In this document: positions 29,913-41,007 of the stretch, piece by piece
Position numbering within the stretch: the first letter of the stretch is position 1
Layout: each line of letters opens with the position of its first letter
NCBI RefSeq assembly: GCF_003935375.1
Contig: NZ_RHQM01000021.1
Span: forward strand, 1 to 51,950
Length of the DNA stretch: 51,950 nucleotides
Direction: 5' to 3'
Source of the DNA: Stutzerimonas xanthomarina
Lineage (GTDB): Bacteria; Pseudomonadota; Gammaproteobacteria; Pseudomonadales; Pseudomonadaceae
Program-made: the position numbers and the translations under genes
The notes under the pieces: generated by a model
The model's input: only the letters and a program-made list of their open reading frames with translations
Database searches by the model: none
Told to the model about the DNA's origin: nothing

Positions 29913-30548
29913 ATGCCAGCCAAGAAAGACGACGTGCCAGACAAGCGCCGCTATCTATCCTCGGCAGCCAGGAAAGAGGAAATACTGGACGCGGCTCTGA
30001 TAGAGTTCTCTGATCGGACATATAATGCCGTGTCGATGGAGCGCCTTGCGGAATGTGCGGGCTTATCCAAAGCAGGTATCTACGCCCACTTCAAAAGTAA
30101 GGAAGAAATTTTTCACGCCTTGCTTGAGCGTATTACGAAGCAGCTCTCCGATTTCCAGGGCTGGCTGCCTGATGAAGATCTTTCGCTACCAGAGTTGGTC
30201 GACATCTATCTGGATCGTCTGTACACAACGTTTGAATCCCCCTCCACGATATCGATCTTCCGATTACTTCTGGCCGAAAGCGCTAGAGCGCCGGAGCTGG
30301 TAAAGCGTTGGCACGAGGAGGTTGTGCACGGGTTACGAGAGCGGGCGCAGCTCATTATCCAACGCAACATAGACCGGGGGGTTGTTCGTCCGTGCATCTT
30401 GACAGAGCACTTTTTCCCGCTGGCGCTCGCGCCTGCACTGCTGTGGCTGAACTCCTCAATACTATCTAGGGGTAATCCGTCTATGCCGCTGATGCAAGTG
30501 CGGAATGCGCATCGGCAGTTACTGCTTGATCTCCTTGAGCCAAGATGA
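29913..30548 (+). CDS. TetR-family transcriptional regulator of the export operon
   Basis: A 211-residue repressor. The helix-turn-helix lies at about residues 42-64 (VSMERLAECAGLSKAGIYAHFKS, split here for length after SKAG). The C-terminal ligand domain resembles AcrR-type regulators with a TetR_C-like end. It is divergent from the exporter operon, so it most likely represses the operon and itself through the palindrome at 29732-29755. Ligand unknown. A second operator-like site suggests it might also act on the arginine deiminase operon. Confidence 0.88.
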   Translation: MPAKKDDVPDKRRYLSSAARKEEILDAALIEFSDRTYNAVSMERLAECAGLSKAGIYAHFKSKEEIFHALLERITKQLSDFQGWLPDEDLSLPELVDIYLDRLYTTFESPSTISIFRLLLAESARAPELVKRWHEEVVHGLRERAQLIIQRNIDRGVVRPCILTEHFFPLALAPALLWLNSSILSRGNPSMPLMQVRNAHRQLLLDLLEPR

Positions 30549-31118
30549 AGGAATATCCAGAATCAACTGCAGGGCACCGAATTTGATTCACAGGATGAGC
30601 TGATACCCCCAAGCAGCACATATGGCTTGGCCTATTTAGGTGTCATTATCCAAGTCTATGATGAGCGACGTCCTCGTATAAGCGAGCAGCTCACTTATTA
30701 GGTGTACCCCCAGCTTGGCTTGGCAGACGAAGTTGAGCACTGCTATCCATGCCTAGAGTTGTCTTAGGACCCGCAGGTATATCTGGAATCCCCATCCATG
30801 AAACCCGCTGGTTATATGTGATCTCTCTTTTTCTGACGAGAGATTATGCCGCCACTTCCCGAAGCCCGTTCCACGTAAAGGCCCGACGCTACGACCGCTT
30901 GGTCGGCTTCCTCAAGACGTAGCCGTGCTTGATTGCTGGATCAAAAGCGTCGAGCGTGAGGCAGCACTTTTCATTCGAAACGCTGGAAGCTGATTGATAA
31001 CGCTCCCAGTGTTTCGGCCCCAGATGAATAACGTTCCGATAGCTCGCAGCGAGCCAGAGGCGAAAACCATAGGGCAATAGGCTTGCCACAACAGTCTTGT
31101 CAGCTCCTCAGTCAGCCG
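30549..31118. other. 570-bp stretch without a recognised gene
   Basis: Separates tetR from the converging oadB. Contains an inverted repeat ATCTCTC (30821-30827) / GAGAGAT (30838-30844). A 66-residue reverse-strand frame at 30889-31089 and a short plus-strand stretch look marginally coding, but no family is recognised. Possibly decayed insertion-sequence DNA. Confidence 0.4.
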
Positions 31119-32255
31119 CTAACCAACGAAACTCAGCAGAATCCCCGCAGCAACAGCCGAGCCGATCACCCCTGCCACATTGGGCCCCATAGCATGCATA
31201 AGTAGGAAGTTTTGCGGATTCGCCTCAAGCCCTACCTTGTTCGACACTCGCGCCGCCATTGGCACTGCCGAAACGCCAGCCGACCCAATCAGCGGGTTGA
31301 TTTTATTTGCGCTGAACATGTTCATGACCTTGGCCATCAGCACGCCTGCCGCTGTACCGCCGCAGAACGCAACCATGCCAAGCAGCAGAATTCCTAGGGT
31401 TTTCATCTGCAGAAAGGCTTCGGCGGATAGCTTGGAGCCGACGGTCAGTCCCAAGGCAATGGTCACGATGTTGATCAGTGCGTTGCGAGAGGTGTCAGCC
31501 AGGCGATCTACAACCCCACACTCGCGCAAGAGATTACCAAAGGCGAACATGCCCACCAGCGGAGCGGCGTCGGGCAAGAGCATGCCAATCATCAGGGCAA
31601 GCATCAGCGGGAATACGATCTTTTCCACCTGCCCGACATGGCGCAGCTGCGTCATGACGATGGCGCGCTCTTCCTTGGTGGTCAGCACGCGCATGATCGG
31701 CGGCTGAATCAACGGAACCAGCGCCATGTACGAGTAGGCCGCCACGGCAATCGGACCCAGCAGGTGCGGTGCGAGCTTGGCAGTAACGAATATCGAGGTA
31801 GGTCCGTCCGCACCGCCGATGATGGCGATCGAAGCCGCTTCGCGCATGCTGAACTCCATACCCGGAATCCCCATCGCTGCCAGTCCCAACGCACCGAGCA
31901 AGGTGGCGAAGATACCGAACTGCGCTGCCGCACCGAGCAGCAGGGTCTTGGGGTTGGCCAGCATCGGACCGAAATCCGTCATCGCACCCACGCCCATGAA
32001 GATCAGCAGGGGGAACACGCTGGTCGGCAGACCTACCTCGTAGAACAGGTGCAGGATGCCGGCACCCTCGGCCATGTTGGCGACCGGAATGTTGGCGAGC
32101 AGGCCCCCGAAGCCGATCGGGATCAACAGCAACGGTTCGAACCCCTTGCGAATCGCCAGATAGATCAATGCCAGGCACACCACGATCATCAGCAGCTGAC
32201 CAGGCTCTATGTGATAGAGACCGGTGCTGTGCCACAGCTTGAGTAACTTATCCAT
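31119..32255 (-). CDS. oadB: oxaloacetate decarboxylase, beta subunit (sodium pump)
   Basis: Integral membrane subunit that decarboxylates carboxybiotin and pumps sodium ions out. The 378 residues form about nine to eleven helices. The family signature [19 protein letters not shown] contains the essential intramembrane aspartate; [15 protein letters not shown] and the C-terminal [20 protein letters not shown] are also typical. Last gene of the long methylcitrate-oad operon, 13 bp after oadA. The related methylmalonyl-CoA and glutaconyl-CoA decarboxylases share this subunit, but the alpha subunit here is of the oxaloacetate type. Confidence 0.94.
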   Translation of the reverse strand: MDKLLKLWHSTGLYHIEPGQLLMIVVCLALIYLAIRKGFEPLLLIPIGFGGLLANIPVANMAEGAGILHLFYEVGLPTSVFPLLIFMGVGAMTDFGPMLANPKTLLLGAAAQFGIFATLLGALGLAAMGIPGMEFSMREAASIAIIGGADGPTSIFVTAKLAPHLLGPIAVAAYSYMALVPLIQPPIMRVLTTKEERAIVMTQLRHVGQVEKIVFPLMLALMIGMLLPDAAPLVGMFAFGNLLRECGVVDRLADTSRNALINIVTIALGLTVGSKLSAEAFLQMKTLGILLLGMVAFCGGTAAGVLMAKVMNMFSANKINPLIGSAGVSAVPMAARVSNKVGLEANPQNFLLMHAMGPNVAGVIGSAVAAGILLSFVG

Positions 32256-32268
32256 GCAGCAGCACTCC

Positions 32269-34050
32269 TTAAGCGATGGTCAGCAGGCTGTCGCCTACCA
32301 ACACCGCGTCGCCGACCTTGACATTCACACCTGAAACGGTGCCCGCCTTGAATGCACGGATCTCGGTTTCCATCTTCATGGCTTCGAGGATGATCACCAG
32401 ATCGCCCTCCTGAACCAACTGACCGGGCTGTACGAGCACCTTGAAGATATTGCCTGCCAGCGGTGCTGGCTGAGGCTCACCAGTGCCAGCGGCCGGTGCA
32501 GAAGCAGTTGCAGCTGTTGCGCCAGAAGCGTCACCGATCGGCTTGAGCCCCTCGATGTTGCCACCTTCATTGACCTGTACCACGTACGACTTGCCGTTGA
32601 CCTCGACGGTGTAAACCTCGGGTACGCCCGCTTCGCGTGGTGCCTGCTCGTTGCCGGTCGGCATCGGCTCGAAGGCGGCGGCGTTGCCGCGGTTCTCGAG
32701 AAACTTGAGGCCGATCTGGGGGAACAGCGCATAGGTAAGAACGTCGTCGATCTCATCCTTGGCCAGCTTGATGCCTTTCTCCTGAGCCAGACCCTTCAGC
32801 TCGGCGGTCAGCTTGTCCATTTCCGGCTGCAGCAGGTCGGCGGGGCGGCAGGTGATGACTTGCGCACCGTCGAGCACGCGTTGCTGCAGTTCGGTATTGA
32901 AAGGCGCCGGCGCCGCGCCATATTCGCCTTTCAGAATGCCGGCGGTCTCCTTGGTGATGGACTTGAAGCGCTCGCCGGTGAGCACGTTAATGACAGCCTG
33001 TGTGCCAACGATCTGCGAAGTGGGTGTCACCAGCGGGATGAAGCCGAGGTCTTCGCGGACGCGAGGGATCTCGGCCAATACCTGGTCAAACTTGTCGAGC
33101 GCGCCCTGCTCCTTCAGCTGGCCTTCCATATTGGTCAGCATGCCGCCAGGCACCTGTGCCACGAGGATGCGTGAATCGACGCCCCTGAGCGTGCCTTCGA
33201 ATTTCGCGTATTTCTTGCGTACCTCGCGGAAATAGGCGGCGATTTCTTCCAGCAGTTCCAGATCGAGCCCGGTGTCGCGCTCGGTGCCCTGCAAAATCGC
33301 CACCACCGATTCGGTCGGCGAATGCCCGTAGGTCATCGAGAGCGACGAAATAGCGGTATCGACGTTGTCGATGCCAGCCTCAACGGCTTTTAGGATGGCT
33401 GCCGTCGACAGGCCCGCCGTAGCGTGACACTGCATATGGATCGGAATGGACAGGCTCGTCTTAAGGCGTGAAACCAGCTCGAAGGCCGTATAAGGCGTGA
33501 GGATCCCGGCCATGTCCTTGATCGCGACCGAATCGGCGCTCATGTCTTCGATCCGCTTGGCCAGATCGACCCACATGTCCAGGGTATGCACGGGACTGGT
33601 GGTGTAGGAAATGGTGCCCTGGGCATGCTTACCCTGCTGCTTGACAGCACGCAGCGCGGTTTCCAGGTTGCGTGGATCGTTCATCGCGTCGAACACGCGG
33701 AACACATCGACGCCGTTGACCGCCGCCCGCTCGACGAACTTTTCCACCACATCATCGGCGTAGTGCCGATAGCCCAGCAGGTTCTGACCGCGCAGCAGCA
33801 TTTGCTGGCGAGTATTGGGCATCGCTTTCTTCAGTTCGCGGATACGCTCCCACGGGTCTTCGCCCAGGTAGCGAATGCACGCATCGAAGGTCGCGCCACC
33901 CCAGGATTCAACCGACCAGAAGCCCACCTGATCGAGTTTGCCGGCAATCGGCAGCATGTCTTCAAGACGAACACGGGTGGCCAGAATGGATTGATGGGCG
34001 TCACGTAGCACCACGTCGGTAATGCCGAGCGGCTGTTTTACAGAAGTCAT
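32269..34050 (-). CDS. oadA: oxaloacetate decarboxylase, alpha subunit
   Basis: Cytoplasmic carboxyltransferase moving CO2 from oxaloacetate to biotin, leaving pyruvate. The 593 residues comprise a TIM barrel beginning [16 protein letters not shown], with metal and lysine residues in the barrel, a conserved PYC/OADA domain to about 470, a proline/alanine linker, and a biotinyl domain with the biotin lysine in EAMKMET near the C-terminus. A pyruvate carboxylase B subunit (PycB) would look similar, but the adjacent oadG and oadB decide for the sodium-pumping decarboxylase. Confidence 0.94.
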   Translation of the reverse strand: MTSVKQPLGITDVVLRDAHQSILATRVRLEDMLPIAGKLDQVGFWSVESWGGATFDACIRYLGEDPWERIRELKKAMPNTRQQMLLRGQNLLGYRHYADDVVEKFVERAAVNGVDVFRVFDAMNDPRNLETALRAVKQQGKHAQGTISYTTSPVHTLDMWVDLAKRIEDMSADSVAIKDMAGILTPYTAFELVSRLKTSLSIPIHMQCHATAGLSTAAILKAVEAGIDNVDTAISSLSMTYGHSPTESVVAILQGTERDTGLDLELLEEIAAYFREVRKKYAKFEGTLRGVDSRILVAQVPGGMLTNMEGQLKEQGALDKFDQVLAEIPRVREDLGFIPLVTPTSQIVGTQAVINVLTGERFKSITKETAGILKGEYGAAPAPFNTELQQRVLDGAQVITCRPADLLQPEMDKLTAELKGLAQEKGIKLAKDEIDDVLTYALFPQIGLKFLENRGNAAAFEPMPTGNEQAPREAGVPEVYTVEVNGKSYVVQVNEGGNIEGLKPIGDASGATAATASAPAAGTGEPQPAPLAGNIFKVLVQPGQLVQEGDLVIILEAMKMETEIRAFKAGTVSGVNVKVGDAVLVGDSLLTIA

Positions 34051-34069
34051 GAGGGAATTCCCTTTCTGA

Positions 34070-34318
34070 TCACCCGCGACGCGCGCGGTGCTGATGAATG
34101 GCGGACTGAATGGCGCTCAACTCGTCGCCACTCAATTCAATAGAGGCAGCGGGACTCGGCGCTGTTCGCACGGCCGGACTCGGCGCTGGTTCGAAACGAC
34201 CCACGCAGAACGACATCAGTCGGATGCAATAGATGAGCAGGACAAGAAATACGAAGACAGAGCCTATGCCGAACAGCATAAGCTCGACGCCTTCCCAGAG
34301 AAGCTGGTTAGAGGTCAT
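34070..34318 (-). CDS. oadG: oxaloacetate decarboxylase, gamma subunit
   Basis: Small assembly subunit of the decarboxylase pump, 82 residues. One hydrophobic helix (about 12-34, with [15 protein letters not shown]) is followed by a proline/alanine linker and a C-terminal tail ending HQHRARRG; the histidines there match the zinc-binding tail of known OadG proteins. Located 27 bp after acnB and 19 bp before oadA. Confidence 0.88.
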   Translation of the reverse strand: MTSNQLLWEGVELMLFGIGSVFVFLVLLIYCIRLMSFCVGRFEPAPSPAVRTAPSPAASIELSGDELSAIQSAIHQHRARRG

Positions 34319-34345
34319 AACAAAAACCGCCTGGTTAGTTTCGAA

Positions 34346-36955
34346 TTAGATAGCAACCACGTCGATCTTGGCCCTGGCCGCGGACTCACGGAACTCGGCG
34401 ATCTGGTCGAAGCTCAGGTAGCGGTACACATCCGCCGCCATGGTGTCGATCTGAGCGGCGTAGACCATGTACTCCTCGACAGTCGGCAGACGACCAATAA
34501 TCGAAGCAACGGCTGCCAGTTCGGCAGAAGCGAGGTAGACGTTAGTGGCGTCACCCAGACGGTTGGGGAAGTTACGAGTCGAGGTGGAGACCACTGTCGA
34601 GCCGGTTTCCACGCGTGCCTGGTTGCCCATGCACAGCGAGCAGCCCGGCATTTCTAGGCGCGCGCCGGCGCGGTTGTAGATGCCGTAGTAGCCTTCCTCG
34701 GTCAGCTGGTGCTGGTCCATCTTGGTTGGCGGCGACAGCCACAGACGCGTCGGCAGCGCGCCTTCGACCTTATCCAGCAGCTTGCCGGCAGCACGGAAGT
34801 GACCGATGTTAGTCATGCACGAACCGATGAACACTTCGTCGATCTTCTCGCCCTGCACGCTGGAGAGCAGACGGGCGTCGTCCGGGTCGTTCGGTGCGCA
34901 GAGAACCGGCTCGGTGACTTCGGACAGGTCGATCTCGATGACTTGGGTGTATTCGGCGTCGGCGTCAGCACTCATCAGTTGCGGGTTGGCCAGCCAGGCT
35001 TCCATCGCCTGAGCACGGCGCTCCAGGGTGCGCGCGTCGCCGTAGCCTTCGCTGATCATCCAGCGCAGCAGGGTGGTGTTGGACTGCAGGTATTCGGCAA
35101 TCGCCGCTTCCGGCAGCTTGATGGTGCAGCCAGCAGCCGAACGTTCAGCCGAGGCGTCCGACAGTTCGAACGCCTGCTCGACGGTCAGCTCGTTGAGGCC
35201 TTCGATTTCGAGGATACGGCCGGAGAAGATGTTCTTCTTGCCCTTTTTCTCGACGGTCAGCAGGCCTTTCTTGATCGCGTAGTACGGGATCGCATGCACC
35301 AGGTCGCGCAGGGTGATGCCGGGCTGCATCTTGCCCTTGAAGCGCACCAGTACTGACTCGGGCATGTCTAGCGGCATCACACCAGTGGCGGCGGCAAAGG
35401 CAACCAGACCCGAACCGGCCGGGAAGGAGATGCCGATCGGGAAGCGGGTGTGCGAGTCACCACCGGTACCGACGGTGTCCGGCAGCAGCATGCGGTTCAG
35501 CCAGCTGTGGATGATGCCGTCACCCGGACGCAGGGAAACACCGCCGCGGGTCATCATGAAGTCCGGCAGGGTGTGGTGGGTGTTGACGTCGATCGGTTTC
35601 GGGTAGGCCGCCGTGTGGCAGAAGGACTGCATCACCAAATCAGTGGAGAAGCCCAGGCAGGCCAAGTCTTTCAGCTCGTCGCGGGTCATCGGCCCCGTGG
35701 TGTCCTGGGAACCGACGGTGGTCATCTTCGGTTCGCAATAGGTGCCCGGACGGACGCCTGCACCTTCCGGCAGACCGCAGGCGCGGCCGACCATCTTTTG
35801 CGCCAGGGTGAAGCCCTTGGTGCTTTCGGCAGGCGCTTCCGGCTTCTTGAACAGGTCGGAAGGACCCATGCCCAGTTCGGCACGCGCCTTCTCGGTCAGG
35901 CCGCGACCGATGATCAGCGGAATACGCCCGCCAGCACGCACTTCGTCCAGCAGGACCGGGGTTTTCAGCTCGAATGTGGCCAACACGTCATCGGTGCCGT
36001 GCCGGGTTACCTTGCCGGCCAGCGGGTATACGTCGATCACGTCGCCCATGTTCAGCTTGGCAACATCGAACTCGATCGGCAGGGCACCGGCGTCTTCCAT
36101 GGTGTTGTAGAAGATCGGGGCAATCTTGTTGCCGAAGCAGAAGCCACCGCCACGCTTGTTCGGCACGTAAGGGATGTCGTCGCCGAAGAACCACAGCACC
36201 GAGTTGGTGGCCGATTTGCGGGAGGAACCCGTTCCGACCACGTCGCCGACATAGGCGACCGGGTAGCCCTTGGCCTTGACTTCTTCGATCTGCTTGAGCG
36301 GACCGATGGAACCCGGTGCGTCAGGCGTGATGCCGTCGCGCGCCATTTTCAACATCGCCAGCGCGTGCAGCGGAATATCCGGACGCGACCAGGCATCGGG
36401 CGCCGGCGACAGGTCATCCGTGTTGGTTTCGCCGGGCACCTTGAACACGGTCAGGGTGTACTTCTCGGCGATCGGGGCGCGGCTTTTGAACCACTCGCCC
36501 TCGGCCCAGGACTGCAGAATGGCCTTGGCGTAAACGTTGCCGTTCTTGGCTTTCTCAGAGACATCGTAGAAAGCGTCGAACATCAGCAGCGTGTGCTTGA
36601 GTTCTTCGGCGGCGGCAGCGGCCAGCTCGGCGCTGTCCAGCAGCTCGACCAGGGTCACGATGTTGTAACCGCCCTGCATGGTACCGAGCAGTTCCACCGC
36701 GCGCTGTTTGCTGATCAGCGGGGAAGTGGCTTCGCCCTTGGCGATGGCGGCGAGAAAGCCTGCCTTGATATAGGCCGCTTCGTCCACGCCCGCGGGGACG
36801 CGGTGGGTGATCAGGTCGAGAAGAAATTCTTCTTCGCCAGCAGGCGGGCTTTTAAGGAGCTCGACCAGGCCTGCGGTCTGCTCGGCATTAAGCGGCTGGG
36901 GCACGACGCCCTGGGCGGCACGCTCTTCTACGTGTTTGCGATAGGCTTCAAGCAC
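34346..36955 (-). CDS. acnB: aconitate hydratase B / 2-methylisocitrate dehydratase
   Basis: Iron-sulfur hydratase of 869 residues with the AcnB layout: an N-terminal HEAT-like domain ([16 protein letters not shown]), the swivel domain placed early, then the catalytic core. Cluster cysteines are visible in [10 protein letters not shown] and in [14 protein letters not shown]. AcnB enzymes convert citrate/isocitrate and can also hydrate 2-methylaconitate to 2-methylisocitrate. Its place behind prpF suggests service in the methylcitrate cycle. It may duplicate a housekeeping acnB elsewhere in the genome, which cannot be seen here. Confidence 0.95.
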   Translation of the reverse strand: MLEAYRKHVEERAAQGVVPQPLNAEQTAGLVELLKSPPAGEEEFLLDLITHRVPAGVDEAAYIKAGFLAAIAKGEATSPLISKQRAVELLGTMQGGYNIVTLVELLDSAELAAAAAEELKHTLLMFDAFYDVSEKAKNGNVYAKAILQSWAEGEWFKSRAPIAEKYTLTVFKVPGETNTDDLSPAPDAWSRPDIPLHALAMLKMARDGITPDAPGSIGPLKQIEEVKAKGYPVAYVGDVVGTGSSRKSATNSVLWFFGDDIPYVPNKRGGGFCFGNKIAPIFYNTMEDAGALPIEFDVAKLNMGDVIDVYPLAGKVTRHGTDDVLATFELKTPVLLDEVRAGGRIPLIIGRGLTEKARAELGMGPSDLFKKPEAPAESTKGFTLAQKMVGRACGLPEGAGVRPGTYCEPKMTTVGSQDTTGPMTRDELKDLACLGFSTDLVMQSFCHTAAYPKPIDVNTHHTLPDFMMTRGGVSLRPGDGIIHSWLNRMLLPDTVGTGGDSHTRFPIGISFPAGSGLVAFAAATGVMPLDMPESVLVRFKGKMQPGITLRDLVHAIPYYAIKKGLLTVEKKGKKNIFSGRILEIEGLNELTVEQAFELSDASAERSAAGCTIKLPEAAIAEYLQSNTTLLRWMISEGYGDARTLERRAQAMEAWLANPQLMSADADAEYTQVIEIDLSEVTEPVLCAPNDPDDARLLSSVQGEKIDEVFIGSCMTNIGHFRAAGKLLDKVEGALPTRLWLSPPTKMDQHQLTEEGYYGIYNRAGARLEMPGCSLCMGNQARVETGSTVVSTSTRNFPNRLGDATNVYLASAELAAVASIIGRLPTVEEYMVYAAQIDTMAADVYRYLSFDQIAEFRESAARAKIDVVAI

Positions 36956-37003
36956 GGTGACTCCTCTAAATGGTAACTTGTCGGCGCAAGAAAAAGTGAT
37001 ATG

Positions 37004-38227
37004 TCACAGAACTACGGCTCGTGCGCTGAGATGAGAAATCTCAGAACGCCCCCCCGGCACCCGCACGCATCCTTCCATCAGGATGCGAGCGCTGCGGCTC
37101 ATGCTTGCCTTCAGCACAGTCCACACGTCGTTGACCTTGCGGGCTTCGGCGCCTACTCGCAGGGTGCCGGACGGATGCCCGAACACCACTTCAGTACGCT
37201 CTCCGCCTCCTGCCGCCAGGTTGACCAATGTTCCCGGAATGGATGCCGCTGTAGCGATAGCGACTGCTGCAGTGCCCATCATCGCGTGGTGCAACTTGCC
37301 CATCGACAAGGCACGCACCAGCAGGTCCACATCATCGGCCCGCACCGCTTTACCGCTGGACGAAACGTAATCGGAAGGCTCGGAGACGAACGCCACCTTT
37401 GGCGTATGCTGACGCTTGGCTGCCTCCCCGATCTCCTTGATCAGTCCCATGCGCAACGCACCATGAGCACGAATGACTTCAAACCTAGCTAACGTCTCGA
37501 GATCGCTGTTAATCACATCCTGCAATTCCGTGCCGGTAAAGCCTATCTCTTTGGCGTTGATGAAAATCGTCGGAATGCCTGCGTTGATCATGGTCGCTTT
37601 GAGAACACCGATACCCGGCACATCAAGATCATCGACGAGATTGCCCGTGGGGAACATCGAGCCACCGCCCTCACCTTCGTCTGCTGGGTCGATGAACTCC
37701 AGCACGATCTCGGCGGAGGGAAAGGTCACGCCGTCCAGCTCGAAGTCACCGGCCTCCTGTACCGCGCCATTGCTTACCGGCACGTGGGCGATGATGGTCT
37801 TGCCGATGTTGGCCTGCCAGATGCGCACACTGCAGACGCCGTCGCGCGGTATCCGCACAGGATCGACCAGCCCAGCGTGCAAGGCGAAGGCACCAGCAGC
37901 CGTGGAGAGGTTGCCGCAATTGCCGCTCCAATCGACAAAAGCGCTGTCGATCGAGACCTGGCCATAAAGGTATTCGACGTCGTGTTCGGGCCGATCGCTT
38001 TTGGACAGAATCACGCACTTGCTGGTACTGGACGTCGCACCGCCCATACCGTCAGTGTGCTTGTCGTAGGGGTCCGGGCTGCCGATCACGCGCATGAACA
38101 GCTTATCGCGCGCCTCGCCTGGCACTTGCGCGGAGGGCGGCAAATCCTGCAGACGGAAGAAAACGCCCTTGCTGGTGCCACCACGCATGTAGGTGGCTGG
38201 GATTTTCAGTTGCGGTGCATGAGCCAT
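37004..38227 (-). CDS. prpF: 2-methylaconitate cis-trans isomerase
   Basis: Isomerises the 2-methylaconitate released by AcnD so that an aconitase can hydrate it. The 407-residue protein has the family N-terminus PATYMRGGTSKGVFFR, the VDWSGNCGNLSTAAGAFAL active-site region and SSSGKAV. The PrpF/DapF-like fold has two related halves. AcnD plus PrpF replaces PrpD in many pseudomonads, and no prpD is present. It lies 104 bp after acnD and 48 bp before acnB. Confidence 0.95.
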   Translation of the reverse strand: MAHAPQLKIPATYMRGGTSKGVFFRLQDLPPSAQVPGEARDKLFMRVIGSPDPYDKHTDGMGGATSSTSKCVILSKSDRPEHDVEYLYGQVSIDSAFVDWSGNCGNLSTAAGAFALHAGLVDPVRIPRDGVCSVRIWQANIGKTIIAHVPVSNGAVQEAGDFELDGVTFPSAEIVLEFIDPADEGEGGGSMFPTGNLVDDLDVPGIGVLKATMINAGIPTIFINAKEIGFTGTELQDVINSDLETLARFEVIRAHGALRMGLIKEIGEAAKRQHTPKVAFVSEPSDYVSSSGKAVRADDVDLLVRALSMGKLHHAMMGTAAVAIATAASIPGTLVNLAAGGGERTEVVFGHPSGTLRVGAEARKVNDVWTVLKASMSRSARILMEGCVRVPGGRSEISHLSARAVVL

Positions 38228-38331
38228 GGAAACCTTGCCTTATCGAACGCCGCGACCACCGGCCGCTGTATGAACCCATCAGTGTGCGGCGGACGGCACT
38301 GCTTTATCCCAGCCGTGCCGCTGCCAACTAG

Positions 38332-40932
38332 TCAGGATGCTTGGTTAAGGAAGTCTTTGGCGAAACGCTGCAGCACTCCGCCAGCGTCATAGATCGATAC
38401 TTCCTCGGCCGTGTCGAGCCGGCAAATGACTGGCACCTCAAGCCGCTCGCCGCTCTTGCGGATGATCACCAGGGTCAGCGTGGCGCGTGGAGTGCGCTCG
38501 CCGATCACGTCATAGGTCTCGCTACCGTCGATGCCCAGCGTCTTGCGTGTGGTGCCGGGCTGAAACTCCAGCGGCAGCACGCCCATTCCAACCAGGTTGG
38601 TCCGGTGGATGCGCTCGAAGCCTTCGGCCACGATCGCCTCGACGCCGGCCAATCGCACACCCTTGGCGGCCCAATCGCGAGAAGAACCCTGACCGTAGTC
38701 CGCACCGGCAATGATGATCAGCGGCTGTTTGCGCTCCATGTAGGTTTCGATCGCCTCCCACATGCGCATGACTTTGCCTTCCGGCTCGACGCGGGTCAGC
38801 GAACCCTTCTTCACTTGGCCGTCGACTACGGCCATCTCGTTGACCAGTTGCGGGTTGGCGAAGGTGGCGCGCTGAGCGGTAAGGTGATCGCCGCGGTGGG
38901 TCGCGTACGAATTGAAGTCCTCTTCCGGCAGGCCCATTTTCGCCAGATATTCACCAGCCGCACTGTCCAGCAGAATCGCGTTGGATGGCGATAGGTGATC
39001 GGTGGTGATGTTGTCTGGCAGTACAGCCAGTGGGCGCATGCCCTTGAGCGAGCGTTCACCCGCGAGCGCGCCTTCCCAGTAAGGCGGGCGACGGATATAG
39101 GTCGACGTCGGCCGCCAGTCATACAGCGGGCTTTCGGCTTCGTCCACCGTCCCCAGATCGAACATCGGGATGTAAATCTGCTTGAACTGCTCGGGCTTCA
39201 CCGACGCGGCAACGATGCGATCGATCTCTTCATCGCTCGGCCACAGATCCTTCAGGGTAATCGGCTGGCCAGACGGATCATGGCCCAGCACGTCTTTTTC
39301 AATGTCGAAACGCACGGTGCCGGCGATGGCGTAGGCAACCACCAGCGGTGGCGATGCGAGAAAGGCCTGCTTGGCGTAAGGATGAATGCGGCCATCGAAG
39401 TTGCGGTTGCCCGACAGCACGGCGGTGGCGTACAGGTCGCGATCGATGATTTCCTGCTGAATCTTCGGATCCAGCACACCGGACATGCCATTGCAGGTGG
39501 TGCACGCGTAGGCGACGATGCCGAAACCAAGCTTTTCCAGTTCCGACAACAGCCCCGCATCCTCCAGATACAGCTTGGCGACCTTAGAGCCCGGCGCGAA
39601 GGAGGTTTTGACCCGGGGCTTGCGCACCAGCCCCAGCACGTTGGCCTTCTTGGCCAGCAAACCGGCCGCGACCACGTTGCGCGGGTTCGAGGTGTTGGTA
39701 CAGCTGGTGATCGCAGCGATGATGACCGCGCCGTCTGGCATGAGCCCCTGTGCTTCCTCGGCGAGCGCCCGGTCCAGGTCCGTGGCGATGCCGCGCTCGT
39801 GAAGCGCGGATGTCGGCAAGCGACGATGCGGATTGGACGGCCCGGCCATGGTGCGTTCGACGCTGGACAAATCAAACTCCAGCACCCGCTCGTATTCAGC
39901 ACCAACCAGCGCATCGGCCCAGAGCCCGGTGGTTTTTGCGTACTGCTCGACCAGCGCCACCTGTTCCGGCTCGCGGCCGGTCAGTACTAGATAATCGATG
40001 GTCTGCTGGTCGATGTAGAACATCGCCGCAGTGGCGCCGTACTCGGGGCACATGTTGGAGATCGTGGCGCGATCACCGATGGTCAGGCTGGCCGCGCCTT
40101 CGCCGAAGAACTCGACGTACGCACCGACCACCCGCTCCTTGCGAAGGAACTCGGTCAAGGCCAGGACGATGTCAGTACAGGTGATGCCGGGCTGATGTTT
40201 ACCCGTCAGCTTAACGCCAACGATATCCGGCAGACGCATCATCGAAGCGCGGCCAAGCATCACGGTTTCGGCTTCCAGACCGCCGACGCCGACGGCGATC
40301 ACACCCAGGGCATCGACGTGTGGGGTGTGGCTGTCGGTTCCCACGCAGGTATCCGGGAAGGCTACGCCACCCCGCGCCTGGATAACCGGCGACATCTTCT
40401 CAAGGTTGATCTGGTGCATGATGCCGTTACCGGCCGGGATCACATCGACGTTCTTGAAAGCCGTCTTGGTCCACTCGATGAAGTGAAAGCGATCCTCGTT
40501 GCGGCGCTCTTCTACCGCACGGTTCTTCTCGAACGCATCGGGATCGAAGCCGGCGAATTCCACTGCCAAGGAATGATCGACGATCAACTGGGTCGGCACG
40601 ACCGGATTGACCTTCGACGGATCACCGCCCTGCTCGGCAATCGCATCGCGCAGACCGGCCAGATCCACGAGCGCGGTCTGCCCGAGGATGTCGTGGCAGA
40701 CCACGCGAGCCGGATACCAAGGGAAATCCAGATCTCGACGACGCTCGACGATCTGCTTCAGCGAGTCGCTCAGCATGGCAGGATCGCAACGCCGAACCAG
40801 CTGTTCGGCCAGTACGCGCGAGGTATAGGGCAGCTTGTCGTAGGCACCCGGCTGAATAGTTTCGACCGCAGCGCGGGTATCAAAGTAATCCAGCAGGGTG
40901 CCGGGTAGCGGTTTGCGGTGTTCTGTATTCAT
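38332..40932 (-). CDS. acnD: Fe/S-dependent 2-methylcitrate dehydratase
   Basis: Aconitase-family enzyme that dehydrates 2-methylcitrate. The 866 residues match AcnD. Cluster-binding cysteines appear in ITSCTNTSNPRNVVAAG and ACTTCNGMSG; the swivel domain with GADYGQGSSRDWAAKG is C-terminal, as in AcnA/AcnD and unlike AcnB. The adjacent prpF supports AcnD over AcnA. It lies 75 bp after prpC. Confidence 0.95.
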   Translation of the reverse strand: MNTEHRKPLPGTLLDYFDTRAAVETIQPGAYDKLPYTSRVLAEQLVRRCDPAMLSDSLKQIVERRRDLDFPWYPARVVCHDILGQTALVDLAGLRDAIAEQGGDPSKVNPVVPTQLIVDHSLAVEFAGFDPDAFEKNRAVEERRNEDRFHFIEWTKTAFKNVDVIPAGNGIMHQINLEKMSPVIQARGGVAFPDTCVGTDSHTPHVDALGVIAVGVGGLEAETVMLGRASMMRLPDIVGVKLTGKHQPGITCTDIVLALTEFLRKERVVGAYVEFFGEGAASLTIGDRATISNMCPEYGATAAMFYIDQQTIDYLVLTGREPEQVALVEQYAKTTGLWADALVGAEYERVLEFDLSSVERTMAGPSNPHRRLPTSALHERGIATDLDRALAEEAQGLMPDGAVIIAAITSCTNTSNPRNVVAAGLLAKKANVLGLVRKPRVKTSFAPGSKVAKLYLEDAGLLSELEKLGFGIVAYACTTCNGMSGVLDPKIQQEIIDRDLYATAVLSGNRNFDGRIHPYAKQAFLASPPLVVAYAIAGTVRFDIEKDVLGHDPSGQPITLKDLWPSDEEIDRIVAASVKPEQFKQIYIPMFDLGTVDEAESPLYDWRPTSTYIRRPPYWEGALAGERSLKGMRPLAVLPDNITTDHLSPSNAILLDSAAGEYLAKMGLPEEDFNSYATHRGDHLTAQRATFANPQLVNEMAVVDGQVKKGSLTRVEPEGKVMRMWEAIETYMERKQPLIIIAGADYGQGSSRDWAAKGVRLAGVEAIVAEGFERIHRTNLVGMGVLPLEFQPGTTRKTLGIDGSETYDVIGERTPRATLTLVIIRKSGERLEVPVICRLDTAEEVSIYDAGGVLQRFAKDFLNQAS

Positions 40933-41007
40933 GCCGAAAAAACTCGATCCAATGGATATTCGTAGGCCAGGTCGGAGGAGCGCCGCTCACGCGGCCTCCC
41001 GGGCTGA

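Noticed and set aside
30821..30844. ATCTCTC/GAGAGAT hairpin as a small-RNA terminator
   Set aside because: Short stem, 10-base loop, no T-run on the plus strand and no promoter nearby.
35450..36976. 508-residue plus-strand frame opposite acnB
   Set aside because: Third-position mirror of acnB in GC-rich DNA; histidine/arginine/glutamine-rich shadow composition.
38995..39990. 331-residue plus-strand frame opposite acnD
   Set aside because: Shadow of acnD without motifs or ribosome-binding site.
40471..40480. CCACTCGAT inside acnD as a possible internal att site
   Set aside because: Only nine bases match, within an intact coding region, with no sign of a nested island end.
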